DNA of 25,101 nt. Origin: Mobilitalea sp. (GTDB lineage: Bacteria; Bacillota_A; Clostridia; Lachnospirales; Lachnospiraceae). The translations under genes were made by a program, and so were the position numbers. The stretch lies in NCBI GenBank assembly GCA_029974875.1, contig JARKQP010000353.1:1-25101 (forward strand). The letters are read 5' to 3'. Each line of letters begins with the position of its first letter. Positions within the stretch are counted from its first letter, which is position 1. The notes under the pieces were generated by a model. The model saw nothing but the letters and a program-made list of their open reading frames with translations, ran no database searches and was not told where the DNA came from. Positions 1 to 7,168 of the stretch are shown piece after piece.

Positions 1-319
1 CAAGCTCCATTGCCTTTTGTACCGGCGATTGTTCAAACCATTTTAGACATATCTTTTCAATATCCAGCCCTTGAAGCTCATCATCGAAGATCCTGTCTAA
101 ATCCATGTACCGGGCAATCAGATAAACCTGTTCCCCTGTAATCAGCAATATGCCTGCACCCAGATCCGTGTTTCTTAAAACCTTGTTATCACCGCCACCG
201 GTAAACCAGGCGAAATTCTCACGGCGGCCCAAGATTGCAGCCTCAAAGCCCTGCTGGTCCATGTAATTCCTAAGTCTTTTTCCCTTGCTAAGATAATCCT
301 TTTTATTCGGAATATTCAT
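1..319 (-). CDS. M24-family peptidase (Xaa-Pro dipeptidase/creatinase type), N-terminal part only
   Basis: The reading frame opens with ATG at 319-317 behind a clear GGAGG and stays open to the left window edge, giving about 106 residues. The start reads MNIPNKKDYLSKGKRLRNYM, followed by a segment like RRENFAWFTGG and then LITGEQVYLIARYMD. This pattern is typical of the creatinase-type N-terminal domain that precedes the metal-dependent pita-bread domain in Xaa-Pro peptidases. The catalytic domain lies outside the window, so activity cannot be judged. It starts only 29 bases after the SDR stop codon, so it is probably the next gene of the same transcript. A peptidase in a sugar operon is unexpected; some members of this fold act on non-peptide substrates, so a different hydrolase activity is possible. 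Fold-level call fairly sure, function not. Confidence 0.72.
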   Translation of the reverse strand, partial: MNIPNKKDYLSKGKRLRNYMDQQGFEAAILGRRENFAWFTGGGDNKVLRNTDLGAGILLITGEQVYLIARYMDLDRIFDDELQGLDIEKICLKWFEQSPVQKAMEL

Positions 320-348
320 CCCAAACCTCCATCCGTGCAATGATAAGT

Positions 349-1113
349 TTATTGCGTCATCATTTCTCCTGCACTGACAATAATCGCTTCCCCCGTAATA
401 TGGTCCGATAAGGCAGAGGATAGGAACAGAACAGCTTTCGCCTGGTCCTCCACTGTTCCCAGCCTCTTTAAGGCTGTCTTATTAATCCATTCCTGCTCTA
501 TCTCTTTGCTGGTGATAAAATTCTTTCTAACCATCTCCGTGTCAGTTGCACCGGGGCAGACTGCATTCACATTAATTCCGTATTCTCCAAGCTCCAGGGC
601 ACATACTTTGACAAATCCATTGAGGGCGGATTTGGTAGAACAATAAGCAGCTTCGTCCATGGTTGGTTTCTTACCGGAGCAGGAGGAGATATGCACGATC
701 TTTCCGCTCTTTTGTGCCATCATCACTTTTGCAACGGCCTTCGTAATCAGGAACGCCCCCTTCATATTGATATCAAAGATTTTGTCCCATTGCTCCTCAC
801 TCATATCGACCATCCTGGAATGGATTAAGATACCGGCGCTGTTACATAACACATCAATCCTGTCAAATACCTTTAACGCGTACCCAATAACGTTGTCAAC
901 CTCGGTGGAAGAGCTGATATCCATCTTTAGGCCGATACACTTTTGTCCGGTGATATCCGCTATCTCGCTTGCTGCTTCCTTCACACTCTGTTCATTTAAA
1001 TCACATAAGATTACATCTGCCCCATTCTGTGCATATATCAGGGCTACAGCCTTGCCGATGCCCTGCCCAGCTCCCGTAACCAGCGCTGTTTTGTTCTGCA
1101 TTAAGCCAAACAT
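349..1113 (-). CDS. SDR-family NAD(P)-dependent oxidoreductase
   Basis: A classical short-chain dehydrogenase of 254 residues, the usual length. Seen directly: the nucleotide-binding glycine motif TGAGQGIG (residues 13-20), an Asp at 38 at the end of the second beta strand (by family rules this favours NAD+ over NADP+), the NSAG motif near 91-94, Asn116, Ser143/144, and the catalytic YCSTK (Tyr157, Lys161). The start ATG has GGAGG seven bases upstream. It follows the E2 gene after a 116-base gap that holds an inverted repeat, and precedes the M24 gene. Annotation pipelines often name such proteins glucose, gluconate or 3-oxoacyl-ACP reductases, but the substrate cannot be read from the sequence. 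In this operon it probably oxidises a polyol or sugar hydroxyl to a ketone ahead of the thiamine-dependent cleavage. Family certain, substrate unknown. Confidence 0.88.
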   Translation of the reverse strand: MFGLMQNKTALVTGAGQGIGKAVALIYAQNGADVILCDLNEQSVKEAASEIADITGQKCIGLKMDISSSTEVDNVIGYALKVFDRIDVLCNSAGILIHSRMVDMSEEQWDKIFDINMKGAFLITKAVAKVMMAQKSGKIVHISSCSGKKPTMDEAAYCSTKSALNGFVKVCALELGEYGINVNAVCPGATDTEMVRKNFITSKEIEQEWINKTALKRLGTVEDQAKAVLFLSSALSDHITGEAIIVSAGEMMTQ

Positions 1114-1151
1114 ATCAAAACCTCCTATTTCATTGTACTAATAAGGTCCGG

Positions 1152-1204
1152 TTGCCATAAGCCTTCACTGCATGGCAGCTATAAATAAATCACACTTATG
1201 GCAA
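1152..1204. repeat. Inverted repeat element, copy A (TTGCCATAAG arms)
   Basis: TTGCCATAAG at 1152-1161 is matched exactly by its reverse complement at 1195-1204, with a 33-base loop containing a smaller CTGC/GCAG hairpin. The stretch from GGTCCGG at 1145 resembles, with about three differences over 19 bases, the minus-strand sequence at 7131-7149 (copy B). It sits between the SDR start and the E2 stop, in the opposite orientation to copies B and C. There is no T-run, so it is not a standard terminator. Confidence 0.6.
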
Positions 1205-1229
1205 ACGAACCCTAATAGGTAGTTGCGTA

Positions 1230-2582
1230 TTATAGCATTGCAATATAAGCATTCTGAAGATTATTCTTGAGAGTTTTTAGAAACTCTGCTGCCATTGCCC
1301 CATCAATCAAACGATGGTCTACGGAAAGCGTTATGTTCATCATAGGGCGGATTACCATCTGCCCGGCTTCTGCAACAACCTTGTCCTTGATCTTACTGAT
1401 AGCAAGAATTGCTGCCTCCGGCGGATTAATGATTGCATAGAACTCGTCAATATCGGAGGTGCCAAGATTGCTGACTGTAAAATTACCTCCCGTAAACTCC
1501 TCCGGAGCCAGCTGGCCTTTTCGTGCCTTATCAATTAATGCAGCCGCAGTATTTGCTAACTCAGATACGCTAAGCCGATTAGCCTTATGTACCACAGGCA
1601 CAATAAGCCCATTCTCAACGGTTACCGCAATACCCAGATTAATATCCTCAAAGGTAACCAGCTCATCCCCGTCTATTTGTGAATACATGACAGGATATTT
1701 CTTAAGGGTCATTACGACCGCTTTTAATAGGAGATCATTTAGGGTTATCCTGTTAATATTTCCTGCTGTGTACTCCTCTTTCAGCTTGTCTTTCAACTCC
1801 AGCAGGGAGGTAGCATCCACCTCAACTTTAAAATAGGTATGGGGAATCGTTTGTTTACTGAAGGATAGCCGCTCGGCAATCGATTTGCGCATGGCAGGGA
1901 TCTTCCTGCGGTTTCCTCTGCCGGAAAGTATGCTTTCCTTGGATGGCTGCCCAACGGGAGTAAGTGCATTTAATACATCATCCTTCACAACCTTGCCATG
2001 GGTTCCGGTTCCGCTGATACTGCCCAGATCAACCTGCTCTTCCTGGGCGATCCGCTTTGCCAGGGGAGTCGCTGTTATTCTTATGCTCTCCAGAGCAGCG
2101 TCCACATCTTTTTTGCGGATAATACCATCCCTATTTGACGGTTTTACCGTTGACAGGTCCACCTTATTCTCATCGGCATAGCTTCTGGCATAGGGCATGG
2201 CCTTAATCCATCCATCTCCCATGGATGCAGGTGCGGGTGCCTGGGGCATTGTCTCTGCCTCTTCAGCTTTTACAGGCTCCGGTCCAACAGATACCTGTGC
2301 CTCTGCTTCTTTTATTACATTATCCTTCGCTTCTACTTCTTCTCCTTGGTTTCCGATAAGATAGATGGGCTCCAGCACTTCTACGACATCATCCACCTGT
2401 GCCAAAACTTTAAGGATCGTTCCGTCAATAGGGCTCTCAATATCTCCTGATATTTTGTCCGTTTCAAAGGTAGCCAGCACCTCTCCCTTTTTGACTTCAT
2501 CACCAACTTTTTTAATCAGGCTAGTAACCGTGCCTACCTTCATCGTCAGCCCGATCTTCGGAAGCTTTGCATATTCAGCCAT
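1230..2582 (-). CDS. Dihydrolipoamide acyltransferase (E2) of an acetoin/2-oxoacid dehydrogenase-like complex
   Basis: A 450-residue E2 core protein that accepts an acyl group on a swinging lipoyl arm and passes it to CoA. Domains in order: N-terminal lipoyl domain (about 1-78) with ETDK placing the lipoyl lysine at Lys43; a Pro/Ala/Glu-rich linker (about 80-125); two peripheral-subunit-binding-like segments (about 128-166 and 170-207), the second carrying the normal GTGTHGKV; and the catalytic domain ending in DHRLIDG with catalytic His423 and Asp427. ATG has GAGGT upstream. It lies 17 bases after E1-beta, and the order E1-alpha, E1-beta, E2 matches AcoA-AcoB-AcoC style operons. No dihydrolipoamide dehydrogenase (E3) is seen in the window; it may lie past the left edge or be supplied by another locus. 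Two binding segments in tandem are unusual. The acyl substrate is not readable from sequence. Confidence 0.9.
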   Translation of the reverse strand: MAEYAKLPKIGLTMKVGTVTSLIKKVGDEVKKGEVLATFETDKISGDIESPIDGTILKVLAQVDDVVEVLEPIYLIGNQGEEVEAKDNVIKEAEAQVSVGPEPVKAEEAETMPQAPAPASMGDGWIKAMPYARSYADENKVDLSTVKPSNRDGIIRKKDVDAALESIRITATPLAKRIAQEEQVDLGSISGTGTHGKVVKDDVLNALTPVGQPSKESILSGRGNRRKIPAMRKSIAERLSFSKQTIPHTYFKVEVDATSLLELKDKLKEEYTAGNINRITLNDLLLKAVVMTLKKYPVMYSQIDGDELVTFEDINLGIAVTVENGLIVPVVHKANRLSVSELANTAAALIDKARKGQLAPEEFTGGNFTVSNLGTSDIDEFYAIINPPEAAILAISKIKDKVVAEAGQMVIRPMMNITLSVDHRLIDGAMAAEFLKTLKNNLQNAYIAML

Positions 2583-2599
2583 AATTTTTACCTCACAAT

Positions 2600-3574
2600 C
2601 TAAAATAGACTCTTCACTGTATCAATAATCTTATCCGAATTAGGCAGTACATAATTTTCCAGTACCGGCGCAAATGGTGAAGGAACATCGAGCGCACCAA
2701 TTCTTTTGATCGGGGCATCCAAATATTCAATTGCATTTTCAGCTACAACTGCTGCTACCTCGGAAGCAACGGAACAGGTCAGCCACACCTCTTGGGCACA
2801 CACTAATCTATGGGTCTTTTTCACGGATTCGAGGATTGTCTTTGTGTCCATCGGCTTGATGGTCCGCAGATCAATAACCTCAACATCAATGCCCTCTTTT
2901 GCCAGCGCTTCCGCTGCTTTTAAGGACTCATGGACCATCTTTGAATAGGTTACAATCGTGATATCCTTTCCTTCCCTGACTACCTTTGCCTGTCCCAGCG
3001 GTATTGTAAAATCGTCATCGTCAGGTACTTCATCAATGATGTCATAGATATCCTTGTGTTCAAAAAAGATAACCGGGTTGTTATCTCTGATGGCAGATTT
3101 AAGCAAGCCCTTTGCATCTGCAGGTGTTGATGGCAGAACAACCTTTAAGCCAGGCACAAATGCAAACCAGGATTCAAACATATGGCTATGCTGGGAGGCA
3201 GCAGCGATACCGCCTCCTACCGGAGCGCGTAACACCATGGGTATGGATAAGGAGCCGCCAAAGGTGTAGCGCATATTAGCCGCCTGGTTAACCAGCTGGT
3301 CGGAGGCGATTGTAATCCAGTCTGAAAACTGAAGCTCGGTGATTGGCCTCATACCTGTAGCAGCCGAACCAACTGCCGCTCCTACATAGCCTGCCTCCGA
3401 TATGGGCATATCGATAATCCTGCTGCTTCCGAATTCCTTCCATAACCCCTTGGTACAGCCAAAGGCTCCACCATAAGGGCCCACATCCAGACCTGTGATA
3501 TAAACATTTTTATCCCTTAACATTTCTTCTCTTTGAGCCATAACAATGGCATCTGAAATCGACATCTTACTCAT
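2600..3574 (-). CDS. Thiamine-dependent dehydrogenase E1 beta subunit (AcoB/PdhB-like)
   Basis: At 324 residues this is the normal length for E1-beta of pyruvate, branched-chain or acetoin dehydrogenase complexes. Glu60 in ISEAGYVG is in the position of the glutamate that activates the thiamine aminopyrimidine ring. [10 protein letters not shown] (about 127-136) is the conserved active-site histidine loop, and the C-terminal transketolase-like domain follows [12 protein letters not shown]. It forms an alpha2beta2 heterotetramer with the preceding gene product, takes a two-carbon or longer acyl unit on thiamine diphosphate and transfers it to the lipoyl arm of E2. ATG is preceded by AAAGGAG with nine-base spacing. 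It lies 21 bases after E1-alpha and 17 bases before E2, so the three are translated together. Resemblance is strongest to acetoin dehydrogenase, judged by eye. Confidence 0.9.
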   Translation of the reverse strand: MSKMSISDAIVMAQREEMLRDKNVYITGLDVGPYGGAFGCTKGLWKEFGSSRIIDMPISEAGYVGAAVGSAATGMRPITELQFSDWITIASDQLVNQAANMRYTFGGSLSIPMVLRAPVGGGIAAASQHSHMFESWFAFVPGLKVVLPSTPADAKGLLKSAIRDNNPVIFFEHKDIYDIIDEVPDDDDFTIPLGQAKVVREGKDITIVTYSKMVHESLKAAEALAKEGIDVEVIDLRTIKPMDTKTILESVKKTHRLVCAQEVWLTCSVASEVAAVVAENAIEYLDAPIKRIGALDVPSPFAPVLENYVLPNSDKIIDTVKSLF

Positions 3575-3595
3575 AATATAGTTCTCCTTTCAAGC

Positions 3596-4582
3596 TTACG
3601 CATAAACATCTCTTAATGCTTCGGATACATCAGGTAACGGGCTGTCTTCCGCAAACTTAATCGCTGCATTCATCTCATCCTCAACCTGGGCTGTAATTTC
3701 CTCTATCTCTTTATCTGAAAGAATTCCTTCTTCCTTTAATTTCTTCGTATACTGTGTAATCGGACACTGGGATTTCCATTTGGAAACCTCTTCCTTATCC
3801 CGATAGGAATCCGGCTCTCCTTCAAAATGAGTACGCCATTTGTAAGTCTTACACTCGATAAGGGTCGGTCCTTTACCGCTCCTGGCTCTGTCTGCCGCCT
3901 TCTTAACTGCTTCATATACTGCTTCTACATCATTGCCGTCAACAATATAGCCCGGTATATCATATCCCTTTGCACGCTCAGCTATGTCCTTAACTTTTCT
4001 GGGATAATCCATGCCTTCATTCACGTATATGCCGTCATAATATTGCTTCACACCTCCGGCGTACATATTATTCTCACATATGTAGATGCAGGGAAGGTTA
4101 TAGGCAGCGGCTATGTTAACGGATTCATGGAAGGTTCCCTGGTTAGAACCACCGTCACCAAAGAAGCACAGCGCCACTCTCTTGCTGTCTGTGAGCTTTG
4201 CTGTCATTGCTGCTCCGGTAGCTAAAGGCAGACCGCCTCCAACGATGCCATTTGCTCCTAATATGCCTATTTCAGGTGCTGCCAGGTGCATGGAGCCGCC
4301 CTTTGCTTTATTATAGCCGGTGCTTTTTCCATATAGCTCGGCAAACATCTTTCCGGGCTCTGCACCTTTCGCAAGGACATGCCCATGTCCTCGGTGAGTT
4401 GAGGTTAAATAATCATCCTGATTAATCGCACTGCAGGCTCCGACTGCCACCGCCTCCTCGCCAATATACAGATGGACGAAGCCCGGAAGCTTGTTTGCTG
4501 CAAACAATTCTTTTACGTTTTCTTCAAAGCGTCTTAACCGGATCATATCCTGGTACATCTTTAACTTAAGCTTTTTATTCAT
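3596..4582 (-). CDS. Thiamine-dependent dehydrogenase E1 alpha subunit (AcoA-like)
   Basis: E1-alpha that binds thiamine diphosphate: FGDGGSNQGTFHE (about 141-153) followed by ENN at 170-172 is the cofactor/Mg motif, and STHRGHGH (about 61-68) is the active-site histidine region. GFVHLYIGEEAVAVG and KGGSMH are the family blocks best known from acetoin dehydrogenase AcoA. I chose ATG at 4582: AAGGAGG lies eight bases upstream, and the alternative ATG at 4603 would put that Shine-Dalgarno inside the gene. The product is then 328 residues. Odd point: after ENN the usual short loop before the DIA-x-RA motif is longer here, about residues 175-198 with GGVKQYYDGIYVNEG, which may change the substrate pocket. 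The gene follows the TIM-barrel gene by about 30 bases and starts the E1-E2 block. Confidence 0.9.
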   Translation of the reverse strand: MNKKLKLKMYQDMIRLRRFEENVKELFAANKLPGFVHLYIGEEAVAVGACSAINQDDYLTSTHRGHGHVLAKGAEPGKMFAELYGKSTGYNKAKGGSMHLAAPEIGILGANGIVGGGLPLATGAAMTAKLTDSKRVALCFFGDGGSNQGTFHESVNIAAAYNLPCIYICENNMYAGGVKQYYDGIYVNEGMDYPRKVKDIAERAKGYDIPGYIVDGNDVEAVYEAVKKAADRARSGKGPTLIECKTYKWRTHFEGEPDSYRDKEEVSKWKSQCPITQYTKKLKEEGILSDKEIEEITAQVEDEMNAAIKFAEDSPLPDVSEALRDVYA

Positions 4583-4614
4583 TTCTTTTTCCTCCTTAAA
4601 CATTCTTATAAAAT

Positions 4615-5403
4615 TTATCTAATTAAATCAAATACTCTTTTAATAGTCTCCTGGCTATTACCATTTTTCGGGGTAAATTCAAAACCGGCTTTTCCATCGT
4701 AGCCTGAAGCCTTCAAGGCCTGGAGGATGTTTTTATAATTAAGCTCTCCCGTACCCGGTTCAAACCTTCCCGGCACATCGGCAATATGGAAATGTCCGAA
4801 GGTGTCACTGCTCTTTGTAACCGTATCAATGATATTTCCTTCCATGATCTGCATATGATAAGCATCATAAAGCACACGGATATTGGGGTGGTTAATTCCA
4901 CGGACCAAATCGATTGCGGGCTTGCTGTGGTTCAGGGAATAGCCCCTGTGATCCACTAAGGTATTAAGAGGTTCTATAATAAAGGTAATGTCATTCTGCT
5001 CAGCAACCGGAATTAATGCCTCCAGAACCGCCCTTGTGTTGGCAAGCTTCTCTTCAAAGGTAATCGGATAAGGTGCTTGCGAAACAGAACGGTCCTCTTT
5101 CATGATATCCGACATTAAAAATAAGGTGTTTACTCCGAGGAATTTGGCTGTTTTTACTGACTCCATAACGCCCTTGATATAGATTTCGTAGTCATTCTTA
5201 TCTACCATTCTTCCTTCCAGGTTGCCTTGGAAAACACCCACCTTCATGCCTGTTTCATCCAATGCTTTTTTAATTTCATCTAAGTTTTTATCCTTCCAGC
5301 ACCAAAATTCCACATAATCGAAGCCGGCTTCCTTTGCCTTGTAAATTCTCTCCACAAAGCTATATTCTGTATAAATCATTTCAATACAGCATGAAAATTT
5401 CAT
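4615..5403 (-). CDS. TIM-barrel sugar isomerase/epimerase, hydroxypyruvate isomerase (Hyi/OtnI)-like
   Basis: A 262-residue AP-endonuclease-2-type TIM barrel, the usual length for hydroxypyruvate isomerase and 2-oxo-tetronate isomerase. Probable metal ligands: Glu144 in IEPLN, Asp180 in YDAYHMQIMEG, His206 in HFHIADVPGR and Glu242 in GFEFTP. The blocks YHMQIMEG and ADVPGR-EPGTGE are the family fingerprint. In E. coli Hyi the third ligand is, from memory, a Gln; here a His stands there, as in the ketose 3-epimerases of the same fold. The likely job is an aldose-ketose or C3-epimer shift on a sugar or sugar acid. ATG with GGAGG six bases upstream, directly after the kinase gene and before E1-alpha. 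Substrate not determinable from sequence. Confidence 0.85.
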   Translation of the reverse strand: MKFSCCIEMIYTEYSFVERIYKAKEAGFDYVEFWCWKDKNLDEIKKALDETGMKVGVFQGNLEGRMVDKNDYEIYIKGVMESVKTAKFLGVNTLFLMSDIMKEDRSVSQAPYPITFEEKLANTRAVLEALIPVAEQNDITFIIEPLNTLVDHRGYSLNHSKPAIDLVRGINHPNIRVLYDAYHMQIMEGNIIDTVTKSSDTFGHFHIADVPGRFEPGTGELNYKNILQALKASGYDGKAGFEFTPKNGNSQETIKRVFDLIR

Positions 5404-5424
5404 AAATAACCTCCTTATTAATTT

Positions 5425-6333
5425 TTATGAATAAAATTCAACAACCTGATCCATGGAGGGCATCGCACTTTGTGCACCCATCTTAGTAACCGACAAAGCA
5501 CCCACGGCATTGGCAAAACGGATACTTTCGGGCATTGGATGACCCTTTGCTAAGGAAACTGCTAAGCCGGCATTAAAGGAATCTCCGGCAGCAGTAGTAT
5601 CTACCGCCTCAACCTTAAAGCCCGGGATATGGAGCTGCTCCTCCCTCTCCAGCAAATATGCTCCCTTACTGCTGCATTTATGGATGATCGTGTTGACTCC
5701 CTGGTTAAAAATATAATCCTTTGCTTTATCCAGCTCACCTTTACCGGTTATCTTAATACCGCTTAAAATTTCAAGTTCAGTTTCATTCGGCGTGATGCAG
5801 GTACAATGCTTTAATAGGTTACCGGATAATTTTGTAGCCGGAGCAGGATCTAAAATGACAATCTTGTGGTTGGACGCCGCATACTCAGCTGCCCATTCCA
5901 CTGTCTCTATGGGTATTTCTAATTGCAGCATCAGAATATCCGCATCATCTATGGCTTTTATATTACGTTTGACATAATCAACGTCTATCAAATCGTTGGC
6001 ACCGGGAACACATATGATGGAATTCTCCCCCATATGATTCACTGTTATGGAGGCTGTCCCGGTACTCGTATTTTCTTCTTCAATAAATCCGGTTTCCACA
6101 TTGGCTTCCCTCAGGGCGGTTAAGGCCACTTCACCAAAGGAGTCCTTCCCCACTTTTCCTAAAAAGGTTACAGGAGCCCCCAATTTACCGGCTGCCACCG
6201 CCTGATTAGCTCCTTTACCGCCTGGAAATATATGAAACGCAAGGCCATGTACGGTTTCACCCGGTAAGGGAAACTGTTTTGTCTTGGTCACCAAATCTAT
6301 ATTTATACTTCCTAATACACATATTCTTTTCAC
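5425..6333 (-). CDS. rbsK: Ribokinase-family (PfkB) sugar kinase
   Basis: A 302-residue PfkB-family kinase very like ribokinase. It has the N-terminal signature PGGKGANQA (37-45) for substrate and fold, and the C-terminal DTTAAGDSFNAG (245-256) with catalytic base Asp251 and the anion hole. It would use ATP to phosphorylate a furanose or linear sugar, classically ribose at O5, in the cytoplasm after ABC uptake. GTG is the start, with GGAGG eight bases upstream. It is followed closely by the TIM-barrel isomerase and preceded by an unknown lipoprotein. Because the rest of the operon is not the simple ribose set (no RbsD, no pentose-phosphate enzyme), the true substrate may be another pentose or a deoxy sugar. 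The symbol reflects family resemblance only. Confidence 0.85.
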   Translation of the reverse strand: MKRICVLGSINIDLVTKTKQFPLPGETVHGLAFHIFPGGKGANQAVAAGKLGAPVTFLGKVGKDSFGEVALTALREANVETGFIEEENTSTGTASITVNHMGENSIICVPGANDLIDVDYVKRNIKAIDDADILMLQLEIPIETVEWAAEYAASNHKIVILDPAPATKLSGNLLKHCTCITPNETELEILSGIKITGKGELDKAKDYIFNQGVNTIIHKCSSKGAYLLEREEQLHIPGFKVEAVDTTAAGDSFNAGLAVSLAKGHPMPESIRFANAVGALSVTKMGAQSAMPSMDQVVEFYS

Positions 6334-6454
6334 TCAGCTTACCTCCATGATCCCGCTATGCGAAATCTTCCACAATATCCGAAAGAAGTTTTAATACATA
6401 ATCCTAAGGAGTTCATCATGGAATTCCTTCCGCGGATTTTGAAATAAAAGTCTT

Positions 6455-6985
6455 CTATTGTTCTATGTTCCAGAACATAAATTTTTTAATTATTTCGAAA
6501 TCGTTAATGACGTTATCCCCTTTTATTTTCCAAACACCGGCTTCTTTCACATAGTCCTGTTGGAAATAATATTCTTTTCCACTCTTTTGTTTTTGTATTC
6601 TTTTTATCGATGCCCTGCCCTCATCCACATATTCTGTTTTTGCATATACAAATTCATTAATTCCATCCCCATTAGCCTTTAGATAACTGACGGTCGCGCT
6701 GATTTCATTCACAAAATCTTTCTCATAGGAGCTCAAGACATCCGCGGAATCCTTGCTGGATAGTTCCAATAATTGATTAAATCCATCTTCAATATTTATT
6801 TCTTCATTAAGCATTTGTTGATAAATTAAGTTAGATGCCTTTGCCAGGCCCTCCGGAGAATTAAGTTCTAAATCCGAGGTATAATCGGTACTTGATAATA
6901 TAAACCTCGTCTCCGGTCCACTTACTTTAGAACAGCCTGTTAAAGCAAGTGCCAATATCATGATTATTAGAATACGTTTATACAC
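6455..6985 (-). CDS. Uncharacterised lipoprotein
   Basis: I do not recognise this 176-residue protein. It begins with a short basic region and hydrophobic segment ending in the lipobox ALTGC, so Cys18 is the likely lipidated residue and the mature protein should sit on the outer face of the membrane. The body is acidic and mostly helical in appearance, with a C-terminal part (YYFQQDYVKEAGVWKIKGD) that recalls small beta-rich NTF2-like or DUF-type lipoproteins; that is only an impression. GTG start with GGGAGG six bases upstream. It lies between the sugar-binding lipoprotein gene and the kinase gene in an otherwise catabolic operon, so an accessory role at the transporter or in the envelope is possible. 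Confidence 0.75.
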   Translation of the reverse strand: MYKRILIIMILALALTGCSKVSGPETRFILSSTDYTSDLELNSPEGLAKASNLIYQQMLNEEINIEDGFNQLLELSSKDSADVLSSYEKDFVNEISATVSYLKANGDGINEFVYAKTEYVDEGRASIKRIQKQKSGKEYYFQQDYVKEAGVWKIKGDNVINDFEIIKKFMFWNIEQ

Positions 6986-7061
6986 GGCCGGCCTCCCTTT
7001 TTATTCTGAGCATTCCCTGGGTACTCTATCATTGCCACAACGCTATAAGGATTGGGTTTTT

Positions 7062-7142
7062 GGGTGTCATAAGCCCGATATGATGAGATGAATATGTATG
7101 CATATATTTATTGCTTCTGTATAGTGAAGCCTTATGACACCC
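7062..7142. repeat. Inverted repeat element, copy B (GGGTGTCATAAG arms)
   Basis: GGGTGTCATAAG at 7062-7073 is the exact reverse complement of CTTATGACACCC at 7131-7142, a 12-bp stem around 57 bases that include a GCTTC/GAAGC and an ATATG/CATAT hairpin. It sits just after the stop of the sugar-binding protein gene and before the small lipoprotein. No T-run follows on either strand, so it is better read as an RNA-processing or stabilising hairpin, or a small repeat element, than as a terminator. Related to copies A and C. Confidence 0.65.
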
Positions 7143-7168
7143 GGACCACCCTCAAATATTGATAAGTA

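Noticed and set aside
659..1141. Plus-strand open frames across the sugar genes
   Set aside because: They mirror real minus-strand genes, lack ribosome sites and give low-complexity Ser/Thr/Ile-rich products.
1230..4582. A plain acetoin utilisation operon
   Set aside because: The E1/E2 genes resemble it, but no AcoR, E3 or acetoin-type neighbour is present and the rest of the operon is clearly for sugar uptake.
349..6333. A myo-inositol catabolic operon
   Set aside because: A PfkB kinase, TIM barrel and thiamine enzyme occur in both, but the thiamine enzyme here is an E1/E2 dehydrogenase, not IolD, and no IolG, IolB or IolA is seen.
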